Assembly (NCBI GenBank): GCA_037349315.1
Contig: JBAIAC010000003.1
Span: 8,556,501 to 8,620,500, forward strand
Direction of reading: 5' to 3'
Source of the DNA: Chelydra serpentina
Lineage: Eukaryota; Chordata; Testudines; Chelydridae
DNA length: 64,000 nt
The translations under genes were made by a program, and so were the position numbers. Of the stretch, positions 22,601-34,185 are shown piece by piece. A model generated the notes under the pieces. The model searched no databases. It was not told the DNA's origin and saw only the letters and a program-made list of their open reading frames with translations. Positions within the stretch are counted from its first letter, which is position 1; every line of letters begins with the position of its first letter.

Positions 22601-23340
22601 TTGCTGCTGGTATAGGCCCTCAACAATTTCCTACACTCCCCACAAGACCAGAGGCAAGCAGGGAAGGAATTGTGCATTATGGGGGGGGTGGGGGTGGTGT
22701 CATAGAGCCTCCTGGAGCTTCGTCAGGGGCATGGCAATTAATGCACCATTCCTTACTTGGGGCTGTGCCTGAAGTCTAACAGTCTAACCCTTAGACCGGC
22801 AAGAAGCAATGAATGTTTCTGAAACATGCACGCCACCAAAACAATTTATCCATATGGTGCCGACCTGGAGTTTGGTGTTAGTCTTCGGAGGATTAGATTT
22901 TTATTGTTAAGTGGCAGTAAATGTTGGTTTCACAGTACACCCTCAAATCGACAGAAAAATATTTCCATTGATAACTGAAATGTACAGCTAGGCAAAGTAA
23001 GAAAAATGCTGCTTGAGAAGATTATTAGAGTTTGATGGAAGGATATTTACCGTGTATATTTTGACATGCGATGTTGACAATTTGCTTTTTAACAGTTATA
23101 AAGGTTCAACTTCTTGAATCTCAATTTCTTTGAATCTCACTAAATAACTATCCTCACTCCAACAGTCTGATCTGCTCTGAATTTCCCACAACTGAGAACA
23201 TTTAAATTGAGAACAAAGAAAAAAAATGCTTAAAAATAAACATCATTATCTGTCAAAATTATAAATAAAATAATCAGATTCTGCCAAGCCTAAATATGGA
23301 GTATAGGAAGATCAAAATCCAAATACTTCTCAAAGACAAG
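22601..23340. other. Unique AT-rich DNA with a short G-run
   Basis: Contains a G-rich run at about 22680-22698. No repeat or gene recognised. Confidence 0.4.
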
Positions 23341-23344
23341 CTTT

Positions 23345-23634
23345 GGTCAGATGTATCCAGGGCTACATTTCCAAAAGAGCTGAGCACCAACAATCTGGAC
23401 CAGATTTTCAGAGGAACTCAGCTCCCATTTAGGCACTTAAGGCTGGGAGTCTAAGGGAGTTAGACACCCAACTCCTACTGAATTCTGGTGGGATTTGGAC
23501 ACCTAATTCTCAAACTTTTTTGAAAATCCCAGCCTTAGGTGCCTGAATAGGAGCTGAGATTTTTTTGAAAATCTGACTACATCTTTAGGTGCCTCAGTAG
23601 GAGCTGCTGAGTGCTTGGTTCTTTTGAAAATCTA
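23345..23634. mobile_element. Old palindromic MITEs
   Basis: Inverted words recur: GATTTTCAGAGGAACTCAGC / GAGCTGAGATTTTTTTGAAAATC and AGGCACTTAAGGC / CCTTAGGTGCC. At least two merged copies of the 'GATTTTCAAAGG' type. Confidence 0.5.
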
Positions 23635-24519
23635 AGGATATCCACACAACAATTTAACACCGTGGCTGGCCCATGTCAGCTGACTTGGGCTTGTGGGCTC
23701 TGGCTGTGGGGCTGTAAAATTGTGGTGTAGACATTTGGGCTCAGGCCGGAGCCCGAGCTCTGGGCCCTGTGGTTAGTTGTGGTGCTCTGCTCTGTTCAAT
23801 GTTGATATCAGTCAGCTGTGTGCGTGTTCCCTCTGTGTGCTGCCCCAGCTCTGCACAGATAGCTGACACAGCAGACCCCGAGAGAACCCCCAAAGACCAC
23901 AGACTCTGATAAGGTGCGAAGGCACCCGGCCAGGTTTATTGTTTAAATGAAGCACAGTGATAGTTCCTGTTAGACTCTACCGGGCATACTATGAATTTGT
24001 GCTCCCTGACAATGGACACAGCTCAGTCAATGGTGGGACTTTCCACTGCCCCCTAGGCCGGACAAAGACACCGCCCCAGGACTGTATTCTTATACACAAG
24101 TTACACATCACTCCTGACGTATTGAGGTGCAACCCTTCTACATAACAAGGTGCCGCCTCCCACCTTGTACATGTTGGTTCGAACAAAACAACTCTATCCA
24201 TCATATTACCCTTTTGCCCCTGTCTTTAGGATGGGCCAGCCTGTTCCTTGTTATCTGTGTAGAATGTACACGTGTTCTGGTACCTTTTAGGTTTGTGTAC
24301 TTTTGCAGCATCAGCCCTTTCCTTGCCAGCTTCTGTAAGCAGGGCCTGCCTCTGGCTCACAGCTTAACTTTGCTTTATGTTAGCAAAGTCTTGACCATTA
24401 CTTTAGCTCAGGCCTTAGGCCTCATACTGGGCCTCTGATTCAAGGGTTTGTGTTTCAGGGCCTCATCTTACTACAGGCCCCAGTGTCAGCCGCAGTTAAA
24501 TGTTGTGTAGACGTACCCT
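23635..24519 (+). mobile_element. TIR MITE family 3, split by a solo LTR
   Basis: The left end AGGATATCCACACAACA pairs with the complement of TGTTGTGTAGACGTACCCT at the right end. Internal blocks (GTGGCTGGCCCATG, GGGGCTGT, GAGCTCTGGG) match the uninterrupted copy at 31542-31748. The LTR at 23768-24475 sits inside, flanked by a GGCCC duplication of the MITE sequence. Confidence 0.8.
23768..24475 (-). mobile_element. Solo LTR (708 bp), 5-bp TSD
   Basis: Plus-strand ends TGTGG...CTACA; 5-bp duplication GGCCC at 23763-23767 and 24476-24480. On the minus strand a TATAAG box (24089-24094) precedes an AATAAA signal (23935-23940) by about 150 bp, the expected U3-R order, so the LTR reads leftward (TGTAGTAAG... 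to ...CCACA). No internal retroviral sequence flanks it. Class not determined; a 5-bp duplication suits ERV class III or Ty3-type LTRs. Confidence 0.85.
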
Positions 24520-26154
24520 CAAAGTCTGCTGCTGCATCCCTCCTATGACCCACGTGTGGTCTACTTGGGGTCCAGTCCTGCATGCCCGTACCCCCACTAG
24601 CAGTCCTTTACTCTCACGAGTAAAGCTTTGTGGGCATGGTTCTCTGCACCACTATTTGCAGTGGGTGCGCTGTCCGATCTCTGAAATGACGGGCTCATGG
24701 AGTCAGCACTATGGATGAAGTGAATGGATATTCTCTCTGCTGAAGTGAGAAATGATTTTAAATCAAAGCTGATATTTTGGAAAGGCCCTGTGCGCTGCTA
24801 ACACTTCATCCGGCTGCAACGCACTAGGATTTTCACCTTTCTCAGGCTAGATTTAGTGTAGCTGGAAAACGAGACAATCTGTTAATATTATATTGTTGCT
24901 ATGACTTCATGGAAAGAACAGTAGGCCGTGATCCCTCTATTGACCTCTCAGGAGTTCAGGATCTGACTACAAAGGCAGGAAGGAGCAACCTTACAAGGGC
25001 ATACTTCATTTTTAAAGCGATGCAGATTTTTAGCCATGCATTCCAGATGGACTTTAATGAGCTGCATATGGGCATAGGGCCCTTTGCCTCACTCTGCCAA
25101 TGTGAGCTTATATAGTCTGTCTCAAATGAAGGTTTCAGTAAAATAGTTAATAGCTTTACTCTATTTAGCGCAACGATAAGGTACCAGGTTTGTCATGTGA
25201 TCAGTCCAGAAATCACAGGGATATCCATGGCAATGGAGAGATCGGGAAGCATACTGACAATCTCAGTCAATCCCAGTCTGTAATGCTGCTATACATGAGG
25301 ATTACTCACCATTTAATTTATTGGGCAATAGTGCAGAAAGGCTGAGCAGTCCATAGCATGCTTCATAAACCGATGTCTTTGGGGAGTGGATGGCTCTTTA
25401 AATTGGTAACGGGATATATTTCACATCTAAGTCACTGGTCGGTAGCTGCTTCAGGTCACTGATGTGTGAGAGTCAATACTATCCGATAGCCATTTGATGG
25501 CATATGTGAGATGAGTTAGTGTTCTCAGCCCAGGTCATAGGTGTCTATGTTACATCATCATTGCACATGGCAGGCTCTGGAGACTGGCCAAGCACTGAGT
25601 TGCCTGCAAATGGAATTGCCATCTTCTCCCAATAAATGGACCCCATGGATTACAATGAAGGCTCATTGGTGAGGTCATGGCTGTTTTGTTGATTAAAGGA
25701 TGGACCTCAGTCTCCAGGGAACCCTTCATGGTTACAACAGGCACAAAGGGTGAAATCTTGACCTCACTGAAGTCAATGGCAAAACTCCCATTGGCTTCAA
25801 TGGGACCAGGAGCTCACCCAGAAGATTCAGAAGATAAATAACATGACATGAAATGAAATGACAAAAGTATTACCATGAAACTGAAGTGATCTGAGCCTAC
25901 AACTATCCTCAACATGTCCTGTTCCTTACAGGATACAATATTGTTACTCCCGGTCACAAAGGAAAAGCATGCACCCAGACTTCTGTCAGTATACTGGAAG
26001 GGCTTTGTCCGGGAGGCATTTCTCAGAGAGTCATTATCTGAAGAAAGGTTTTTTAATTCACATTAATAAAAAGTACACTACTCTGGTTGTCCTGCAGTAT
26101 TAATTCTGTGGTAAAGCAGATTTCAGTGATCCAAGGGCTTGCAGGATTTTGTTG
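24520..26154. other. Unique DNA
   Basis: No gene or defined repeat. A small palindromic relic lies near 25755-25810 (CACTGAAGTCAATGGCAAAAC / CCATTGGCTTCAATGGG). Confidence 0.4.
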
Positions 26155-26159
26155 ATGCC

Positions 26160-26755
26160 TGTAACAGAACGAAAACTCACCGGAGCAGTGCCTTCTGCTG
26201 GTCGTCTTGGGAATTAGCTCTTCACCAGCTTCGGAGCACCCTCTGTTGGCTGGTGTCTTGCCTGCCTCAGGCCCTCGTGTCCCTCCCGGACCCCAGTGCC
26301 CCTTACCCTGGGCTTCTGCCCCAGCAGTACCCCCACTCTCTGGGTCTCCCCCCCAGGGGAACCCCCAACCCTCTACCCCCACCTCGCCTCAGTGGCTACT
26401 GCCAGTCATCATCTAGCCCCCTCTCACTGGGGCAAACTGCAGTCTGTAAAGGCCACTCATCATTGGCAAGGAGGTCGGACCAGCTGCCTCTGCCTAACCC
26501 CGGGCTGCCCCTCTGCAACCCCAGCACCTTTTTAGGCCTTAACCAAGGCTTCAGCCTGGGGAGTTGCCAGTCTGGAGCTCCCCAGCTCCTTTGCCCTTCC
26601 CCAGCACTGCTCAGCCTCAGGAACCTTTGCTCCTTCAGGCAGCTAGGTCTCTCTCTCTCTCGGGCCAGCTGTGGCCTGATTGGTGAAGTGGCCACAGCTG
26701 CAGCCACACCCAATCAGCCTACCTTTTTCAGGAGCGGGGTAACTGCCTCGCTACA
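26160..26755 (-). mobile_element. Solo LTR (596 bp), 5-bp TSD
   Basis: Ends TGTAACAG and CGCTACA; duplication ATGCC at 26155-26159 and 26756-26760. On the minus strand it begins TGTAGCGAGGC, the same first 11 bases as the larger LTR at 35912, which supports minus orientation and a family link. The C-rich plus strand yields a 225-codon open frame (26139-26816) that crosses both LTR edges and has no domain. A CT microsatellite lies at 26651-26664. Confidence 0.85.
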
Positions 26756-26760
26756 ATGCC

Positions 26761-27139
26761 CAAAGGAGAGTTTTCAGCGATTCCCCCCCTGCACCCTCCA
26801 AATAGCACAATGCTAATAGCAAGGAAAATGAGTGAGCATAGCAATAAAGCTAGATTGCACAAAATGCCAGATTCAGGTAAAATATATCTTTTCAACACTG
26901 CAACAATCTGTACTGGTTTGTTCTCCTCATAGATATTCAGTCTCATTGAAAAGCACTGCTGGCAATTCCAGCTACAGAAGAAAGACTTCCATTGACTTTA
27001 ATGGGAACTGGAGCAGTACTTTTCTGAGGTTCTGTGCTCTAGTGCAACCTGCCAGGCCCACTAGCGAGAATTAAATTCTGGGACCGTATCTGGAGCTACT
27101 CTCCAGCACTCATCCCCACAAACATCACCACGTGCTATT
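26761..27139. other. Unique DNA
   Basis: Nothing recognised beyond small MITE words near 26985-27015. Confidence 0.4.
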
Positions 27140-27780
27140 TGTTAGAGGGTAGCTAGCTCTCTCAAGGGTTCGGAGCCTGGCCTACCTCTGCACAGGCTCC
27201 ACAAAGGGGAGTGAGGCAGCTCAGGTTCACTTGGGAGTAGTTAAGTCTCTGAGTAACTGGGAGGCAGTTAATTAGGCAGGGATTGGGCATGATAAAAGTT
27301 TGAGGACCTGAGTCAGAGGAGGAGCTCCTGAAGAGAAAGGAAGCTGCTAGAAAGACAGAGGGAGTGCAGAGAGAGGATTCCTCCAGCAGACTGAGGAGCA
27401 GCTGCCAGAGAAGCCAATATTCCAAAGAGAGAGAAGCAGGGGAAGCCTACAGAGAAGAAGAGACAGGAAGTAGCTCAGGGAACAACAAGGACTGGTTCTG
27501 GCTGCCCCAAACAAGGGCCCTGAGCTGGAACCAGTAGAGTGGGCAGGCCTGGATTCCCCTATGTACTCCAGCCAAGGTTGCTGGAGAAGGCGTTGCTAAA
27601 CCCAGGAGACCTCAGGCTGTCTAGCCCCCACTAGAGCCATGAGACTTCCATCTCTCACTTATCCTGAAAGGGACAGAGACTATTAAGAACCTGGCCAGAG
27701 GGCTGAGCCACAACAAGGTCTTGATGACCACAGACTTCAGTGTGGTGGTCAGTTTGGTGTAGCTCCCTATCCACTGCTAG
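27140..27780 (+). mobile_element. Possible LTR fragment
   Basis: Purine-rich, low-CpG sequence with the composition of reptilian LTR leader regions (runs such as GAGGAGCTCCTGAAGAGAAAGG), starting near TGTTAGAGGG. No convincing matching 3' end or duplication was found, so both boundaries and the class are uncertain. Confidence 0.3.
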
Positions 27781-28154
27781 GGGATGCTAACAGACCAAGG
27801 CCCATCCATATTAGTATGACATTTAACAAAGCCACCATGTCCTTTCCCATCACTGCTGACTATTATAAGGGTGCATGGGAGCACATCACTATGGGCTAGA
27901 TTGTACATATAACTCTGAGTAAGAGTCAGTTTGTAAGCTGCACCACACTGGAGGTGACGTGATTCTGAGACATCCCTTTGAGCTGCAATTCCTTCCCTGC
28001 CTCCCCTTTGCTGAGGATGTTTGTATCGAGGGGGAAGCGTATTTTGCTGATGGCCCATCTCATCACGCACACTGGGGACTGAACAAGGGATCTGCAGAGC
28101 TAAAAGCACGAGCTACCATAGCTGACGTTAAAGAGCCGACTACCCATCTGGGGC
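27781..28154. other. Unique DNA
   Basis: Nothing recognised. Confidence 0.35.
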
Positions 28155-28560
28155 TGTAACTAGAACTGCTCAGGAAGTTTGCAACAAACTGTTTTTTTCA
28201 TCAGAAAATGGCAATTTGTCAAAACTGAAACTTTTCACAGGAAAGGGTCAGGTCTGATGAATTTCCCATTCCCAAAAAAGTTGACAACGTTTCATCCCAT
28301 TTCAGCATTTTTAAATAAGTTCCAGCTTTTATTTCGAACTGACTTTTTGTTTAGAAATTCAAATTAATTTATTTTAAAAAATTAATTGAAAAATAGCAAA
28401 AAAAATATTTGGATTGACCCAATCCATTTTTTCTGTGTTTTTAGTTTTGAAGAAAAATAATATTTTTCCTTTTTTGTCCCAATTCAAGACAAGAAAATGT
28501 TTCAACTCTTGAAAATTCTTATGGATTGGGAAAACCTGTTTCGAGCCGGCTTTAGCTGTA
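28155..28560. repeat. Degenerate AT-rich dispersed repeat, copy 1
   Basis: Dense in words such as CAAAACTGAAACTTTTC, AAAATTCTT and TTTTTCATC; the same style of sequence with similar flanking words (ACTAGAACTG at the left edge) occurs at 31000-31400 and 55285-55695. Probably one old family, too diverged to delimit by eye. Confidence 0.45.
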
Positions 28561-28570
28561 ACAGATACAT

Positions 28571-28857
28571 CATAGAATCATAGAATCATAGAATCTCAGG
28601 GATGGAAGGGACCTCGGGAGGTCATCTAGTCCAACCCCCTGTTCAAAGCAGGACCAACCCCAACTAGATCATCCCAGCCAGGGCTTTGTCAAGCCTGACC
28701 TTAAAAACCTCTAAGGAAGGAGATTCCATCACCTCCCTAGGTAACCCATTCCAGTGCTTCACCACCCTACTAGAATGGGTTACCTAGGGAGGTGGTGGAA
28801 TCTCCTTCCTTAGAGGTTACCTAGGGAGGTGGTGGAATCTCCTTCCTTAGAATCTCC
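28571..28857 (-). mobile_element. CR1 3' end fused head-to-head with an inverted, duplicated piece
   Basis: 28571-28770 is a standard minus-strand CR1 3' fragment beginning with three tail octamers. At 28772 the orientation flips and a plus-strand CR1 piece (GAATGGGTTACCTAGGGAGG) follows; from 28816 a 40-bp part of it (GTTACCTAGGGAGGTGGTGG) is repeated. This makes an inverted repeat of about 60 bp per arm plus a tandem duplication. Confidence 0.9.
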
Positions 28858-29436
28858 ATCCTCTGCTGAAGAGACACAAAAAAAGGACCACACTCACCAG
28901 AGGGGTACACATATTTTCCTGTGCACAGGTATGTAGCCAACACCATTATCCAACCATATGTAAAGATGTCAGGAATTATGTGAAAAAACCCCGGTGTGAT
29001 TTGCTCAGAGACTAAATTTTCTCAGCCCACAGATTTCTTTTTTTAAAAAAGTTTCAGTAAAATCCATTCAGTCATTTCTGAGTTTTAAAAGCATGGGGAA
29101 AAACACATCTCTTATTTTAAATACTTTGAAGATGTTTTTTTGCCCAGCAATGCTGATTTTTTTCCAATCAGAAATTTCCACAATGGCTTGCCCACAACTG
29201 AAAACTAGGAATGGGTTTTTCAAAACCATCTAGGAGATTTGGGGACCTGATTCCCATTCATTTTAATGACAATTGGACAGCAGCTTTGTAAAACCCACAC
29301 CCAGCCCTTTAATTGTTGGAAGGAAGGGGGAAGAAAGAGTGAGACTAAAATATAATCCAGCTATAAGAATGTTTTAAAACCGTGTATGATGAATGGATGG
29401 TAACTTTAGTGCTCTGAGTTCTGCTTCAGTAACTAT
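28858..29436. other. Unique AT-rich DNA
   Basis: Nothing recognised except words of the AT-rich repeat near 29010-29180. Confidence 0.4.
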
Positions 29437-29732
29437 GGGCTTGTCTTCACTACCCGCCAGATTGGCGGGAAGCAATCGATCTATCTGGGATCGATTTATC
29501 GCATCTCGTTTAGACGCGATTAATCGATCCCCGAACGCGCTCCCCGTCAACTCCAGAAATCCACCTTGGTGAAAGGCAGAAGTGGAGTCGACGTGGGAGT
29601 GGCAGCGATCGACTCGCCGCCGTCCTCACGGCCAGGTAAGTCGATCTACAATACGCCGACTTCAGCTACGCTATTCACGTAGCTGAAGTTGCGTATCGTA
29701 GATCGACCCCCCCGCCTAGTGTAGCCCAGGGC
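29437..29732 (+). mobile_element. PIF/Harbinger-like MITE, copy 3
   Basis: Ends GGGCTTGTCTTCACTA and the complement of AGTGTAGCCCAGGGC. Flanked by TAT at 29434-29436 and 29733-29735, a candidate 3-bp duplication. Same internal stem-loops as copy 1. No coding capacity. Confidence 0.82.
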
Positions 29733-29744
29733 TATGACTAATGC

Positions 29745-29975
29745 AGTGGATAGGGGCATAGATTTGTGCTCCAGAAACCTGGCTGCTCTTCTTAGCTCTG
29801 CTACTGACTTGCTGTGTGACCCTGAGAAAGTCAGTTCACCTGTCTGTGCCTCTGCTTTGTCTGTCTGATCAATTCAGACTAGAAGCTCTTGGGGGCAAAA
29901 ATGGTCTCTTACAGTGGAGCTCTGATATCACTCAGCATCTCTGGGCAGTATTGTATTGCTAATAATAATAAATAG
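29745..29975 (+). repeat. MIR-like SINE with long tail
   Basis: Core GACTTGCTGTGTGACCCTGA then GTCTGTGCCTCTGC, followed by a tail GACTAGAAGCTCTTGGGGGC and an AATAATAATAAAT end. The best example of the tail type shared with 30460-30625 (minus) and 55700-56100. Confidence 0.75.
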
Positions 29976-30459
29976 CAAGTGCATTAATACTAGTGAAGTT
30001 TTGCCTACATTATGTCTGAACTAGCCAATCAGGGGTTCCCACTGGCTGACTTCTGCAAATTACTTGCCGATACAGTTCGTTGAGCACGTCTCCAATTAAA
30101 TTCAACTACTTTATAAAACAATGTTGAGGGTTTTTTTCAGGCGCCTGGACTAAATTAGTTGTTAATTAGGTCATTTCTTTCTAATTGATTAAAAATAGGG
30201 TTTCAAATTAAAACCGAGAGAATGACTAACATCACACAAATGATATTATTCAAATTTGAAAGGGGAAAAAAAATCCATCAAAAAAGACCATTATATTGAA
30301 TTGCAGATCAGTCAGAGAGATGACATTTGGGATTGTTCCCTAGAAAATCTATTATTTTGCTTCTTCAAAATTAGGACAAGGATGCAATCAAATGAAGATG
30401 ATTAAAGCCCAGAAGAAATAAAATCATCACTATGCAGCTGATCATATACAAAGTTATTG
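29976..30459. other. Unique AT-rich DNA
   Basis: Nothing recognised. Confidence 0.4.
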
Positions 30460-30625
30460 TTATCATTTGTATTATGGTAGGAACTGTGCAAACAGAGACA
30501 GTCCCTGCTCCAAAGAACTTACAATAGATAAGCTGAAGAATGAAAGGACCTAATGCTGCCCAGGCAGTCAGAGGAATAGAACCCATGTCCTTTGCCCTAT
30601 TCATTATACCACACACTGCTTTTGT
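30460..30625 (-). repeat. MIR-like SINE with long tail, minus strand
   Basis: Plus-strand words ACAGAGACAGTCCCTGCTCC and AAAGAACTTACAATAGATAAG are complements of the tail, followed by TAGAACCCATGTCC and ATTCATTATACCAC, complements of the head. Confidence 0.65.
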
Positions 30626-30844
30626 CGCACCACAACCTTGTCTTCATGTCTCCCAAAGAGAACTGCACCCAAAACTGCTGTAAACTTAATAATGGGCGAA
30701 CATAAATGGGTCTGCTCTTAAATGACTTTACTCCTGCCAAGTGATTGAAAGACACGGCTGGAGACTGAAAACAAGCTGAAAAATCAGGCGAACCTATTCA
30801 TGGACAATTTCAGGGGGAAGATTTGAGTGAAAAGCTAAACCTAT

Positions 30845-30975
30845 GCAGCCAGATCCCCAGTAGGTATAAACTGGTGTAGGTATATTGACTTCAGTGGAGC
30901 TACGGTGGGTTTACACCAGGAGAGAATCCGACCCGTTGACTTCAATGAAGTGACATCAATTTACACCATTTTAGC
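30845..30975. repeat. Old palindromic relic (TTTACACC family)
   Basis: Words GATTTACACC-type are paired: ATTGACTTCAGTGGAGCTAC with GTTGACTTCAATGAAG, and GGTTTACACCAGG with AATTTACACC. Related to 54110-54240 and 63328-63475. Confidence 0.45.
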
Positions 30976-30999
30976 CCCCCACTCCCACCCACTCCCCAA

Positions 31000-31400
31000 A
31001 AAACCCAAACCAACCTCTTTTCAAATGATTTTAAATCTTTGGTGGAACAATTTCAATTCACTTAAACAGTCTTTAGTGCCAAAATGAAAAAAAAAAAAAA
31101 AAAAGATTTCACAGTGATTTGATTCAAAACAAAATAAAAATTATTCAGTTATAGATCCCCTCTCCCTGTATTTCATTTTTTAACCCTTTTCCTTCTTTTT
31201 CAATGGTGAAAAGGAGAAAAAAAATGAAAATTTGATTTTTTTTTGCTTTTTGCTTCCTTTCCAAGCTAAGTACATTTTTTTTTTCATTTTCTGTTGACAA
31301 ATAAATAAAATAAAATTAAAACAAAATGAAACTATGTTTGTTTACAATTTTGTGTGGAAAAATAATCACTTTTTTCTACCAGACTTAGTGAAGACCCAGC
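31000..31400. repeat. Degenerate AT-rich dispersed repeat, copy 2
   Basis: A/T-run rich region with a poly-A of about 18 at 31087-31105 and words such as TTTGATTTTTTTTTGC and AAATAAAATAAAATTAAAAC. Same style as 28155 and 55285. Confidence 0.4.
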
Positions 31401-31541
31401 TAAAAACAAATATATATCATTTACAACCTTGCAGTCCCACAGAATAACCCATGTGTTTCTATAACTTGAGATGAAGCCTTGATAGTATCTAGTAAGATGA
31501 ATCTTTTCTCCCCAGTTTCTTTGGCCTTGAGTCAGAGAAAG

Positions 31542-31748
31542 AGGGTATGCCTACACGGCAAATAGACTCCCATGGCTGGCCCATGCCAGTGGACTCAAGC
31601 TCTGGGACTCAGGCTATGGGGCTGTTTAATTGCAGCATAGACGTTTGGAGTTGGGCTGCAGTCCGAGCTCTGGGACCCTGCCCTGACCCAGTGAACCTGA
31701 GTCAGCTGGCACGGGCCAGCCACAGCTGTCTGCTATGTGGACATACCC
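31542..31748 (+). mobile_element. TIR MITE family 3, intact copy
   Basis: About 207 bp with ends GGGTATGCCTACACGGCA and the complement of TGCTATGTGGACATACCC. The interior is itself inverted (CATGGCTGGCCCATGCCAG ... CTGGCACGGGCCAGCCAC). Serves as the reference for the split copy at 23635-24519. Confidence 0.75.
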
Positions 31749-32111
31749 AGAGAGACTCAAAAGCCCTCACCAGGCTTCCCAGTGTTCCAAAAAAACATTC
31801 TGCCTCCACCCACTGAACTAAGTTCCTCCTACGGGCCCCGTCAGGTAACATCACTGATTAAGGATCATTCAGAGGACTTGTATTGGCTGATAGTTTTGAT
31901 TGGCTTGCAGCCTACAGATAGGACTCCATGCACAGAAGGTCCTTGGTCTCTCAGGAGAGTGCCTTTTCATCAAATACATACCCTGGCCTGGCCAAAATGC
32001 CCCCATTTCCAATCCATCCTGCCCACCATAGTGTTTGACATGTGTACCAAATCAAGGGTCCAAGTGTCAACCTGAGACTCAGATTAATGGCTATTCATAG
32101 GGACAGCTGTC
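31749..32111. other. Unique DNA
   Basis: Nothing recognised; two overlapping open frames without domains. Confidence 0.4.
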
Positions 32112-32236
32112 ATAGAAACACAGAATCTCAGGGTTGGAAGTGACATCAGGAGGTCATCTAGTCCAACCCCCTGCTCAAAGCAGGACCAACCCCAACTAAA
32201 TCATCCCAGCCAGGGCTTTGTCAAGCCTGACCTCAG
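32112..32236 (-). mobile_element. CR1 LINE 3' tip, 5'-truncated
   Basis: 125 bp, from the complement of the tail (ATAGAAACACAGAATCTCAG) to CAAGCCTGACCTCAGG. Noncoding. Confidence 0.93.
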
Positions 32237-32506
32237 GTGAGACTGTCTAGATAGAGACACACTAGCATAAATAGCCCCTGATAAGAAGCTTACTAAAGCT
32301 GGGCATTCAGGGTAAACATCAGGAACCCATTTTACAAACAAACAGTCACTTGGAAACCTGGGGAAATGTGACTCTGGACACCAAGACCAACAAGTCCATT
32401 AAAGAATACTACGAATGGCAGCACTTGCCAAGCTGCTAGCAACAATAAGTGCTATTGAGAATGGAGGCGAGATAGGAGAGATAGCAACACCCTGGAAACT
32501 AAAATA

Positions 32507-33471
32507 CAGTAACTCCTCACTTAACGGTGTAGTTATGTTCCTGAAAAATGCGACTTTAAGCGAAACGATGTTAAGCGAATCCAATTTCTCCATAAGAATT
32601 AATGTAAATAGGGGAGGTTAGGTTCCAGGGAAATTTTTTCCACCAGACAAAAAAAACTATATATACACACACAGTGTATACGTTTTAAACAAACAGTTTA
32701 ATACTGTACACAGCGATGACAACTGTGAGGCTTGGTTGAGGTGGTGAAGTTAGAGAGTGTGATATTTCCCAGGGAATGCCTTACTGAGAAATGATGAACT
32801 AGCCTGTGGCTGAGACGTCAAGGATTAACACGTTGTTAACATAGCCTCACGTTCTAAAAGGCAGCATGGCAGACAGAGATACACACCGTGCGTGTGAGAG
32901 AGATTGCGCATTGCCCCTTTAAGTATGCTGACCCCACTCTTAAGTACATCGTCTTTTTAAGTGGATCAGGAAGTTGAGATAGCAGCTGCTGCCCCAAGCT
33001 CTCTCTGTCTCTCTCAGTCAGTGTCCCCACCCTGCTCTAAACAGAGAAGGGGTAAGCGGGGTTCAGGGGCAGTGGGGAGGGAGACACCCTGACATTAGTC
33101 CCTCTCTTTTTTCCCTCCCACTCCAGCAAGCAGGAGGATCCTGGGAGCAGCTCCAAGGCAGAGGACAGGAGCAGCACATGCAGTGTGGGGAGGGACAGCT
33201 GAACTGCCAGCAGTTGATAACCTGCTGGGTGGCTGCCACACAGGGAACTTAGGGGAGCGGGCAGCTGATAGGGGGGCTGCCAGTCCAACCTGGTTCCAAG
33301 CCCCTACCAGCTAGCTCCAACAGACTGCTTTTCCTGCAAGCAGTGGACAAAGCGGGCTGCTGCCAAACAACTTTATAAGGGAGCATTGCACAACTTTAAA
33401 CGAGTATGTTCCCTAATTGATCAGCAACTTAACATCGAAACAATGTTTCGACTTTAAGTGAGGCGTTCCTA
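32507..33471 (+). mobile_element. Tc1/mariner-type non-autonomous element, copy 1 (965 bp)
   Basis: Ends CAGTAACTCCTCACTTAA and the complement of TTAAGTGAGGCGTTCCTA, flanked by TA at 32505-32506 and 33472-33473. A second copy of similar length at 50393-51365 has the same ends and interior. The interior has no transposase and short open frames only. The CAG-type end with a TA duplication resembles pogo/Tigger-derived elements. Orientation is arbitrary. Confidence 0.88.
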
Positions 33472-33639
33472 TACCCCTCAGGTCAATGGAACCTGAAACT
33501 CTATGCTAGAAACATGATCTGTCCTCGAGGATACCGGCTAAACATACACCTCTTGAAGCAGCTAATCCACAGAATGTATTTACCATGAAGCCAGTGTGGA
33601 GTTTTATACTGAAGCTCAATTATTATTGATTGCCTTCTG

Positions 33640-34185
33640 GATACATAGGTTTTAAAGGTCAGAAGGGACCACTATGATCATCTAGTCTCACGTCCTGTAA
33701 AAATACAGGACATAGAATTTCACTGAGTTAACTCCCACATAAAGCCTAGATCAGGGATCTCAAACTCAAATCACCACGAGGGCCACATGAGAACTAGTAA
33801 ATTGGCCCGAGGGCCGCATCCCTGAAACCTTTTCATACAATGATACAAAAGTATAGTCAAAAATGAAAAAAATGAAGAGTAACATAGTATTCTATGAAAA
33901 GTCAATGTATTAACTTTTTAAAAACTGTAATGCAAAGAGGGGTTTTAATAAAATATAAACACTCAGTAATGTTTGGAGCTTCTCTGCCAGTGGAGTCGGT
34001 GCCTATGACGGGCCGCAGGAAATAACTCAGTGGGCCGCATGTGGCCCGCGGGCCGCGTGTTTGAGATCCTGGGCCTAGATGTTGTAGTTGAGCTATAATG
34101 TATCTTTTAAAAAAACACCCAATCTTGATGCAGAGACTTCACATGATGGAGACTCCACCATTTCCCTTGGTACTTAGAAGAGGCT
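33640..34185 (-). mobile_element. Old CR1 LINE 3' fragment split by a hAT element
   Basis: 33640-33751 carries the complement of the CR1 3' tip (AAAGGTCAGAAGGGACCACT). After the hAT insertion, 34073-34185 continues the same CR1 (GCCTAGATGTTGTAG ... AGACTCCACCATTTCCCTTGG). Related to 19665 and 47481. Confidence 0.8.
33752..34072 (+). mobile_element. hAT-type non-autonomous element, 8-bp TSD
   Basis: Ends CAGGGATCTCAAAC and the near-complement GTTTGAGATCCTG; duplication GCCTAGAT at 33744-33751 and 34073-34080. Sub-terminal GGCCGC-type words (GGCCCGCGGGCCGC) at both ends are typical of this hAT group. AT-rich middle without transposase. Confidence 0.9.

Noticed and set aside
26139..26816. 225-codon open frame, plus strand
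   Set aside because: It crosses both boundaries of the solo LTR 26160-26755, is proline/serine/leucine rich from C-rich DNA, and has no recognisable domain.
27140..27780. Complete solo LTR
   Set aside because: The composition fits, but I could not find matching termini with a target duplication, so it is listed only as a possible fragment.
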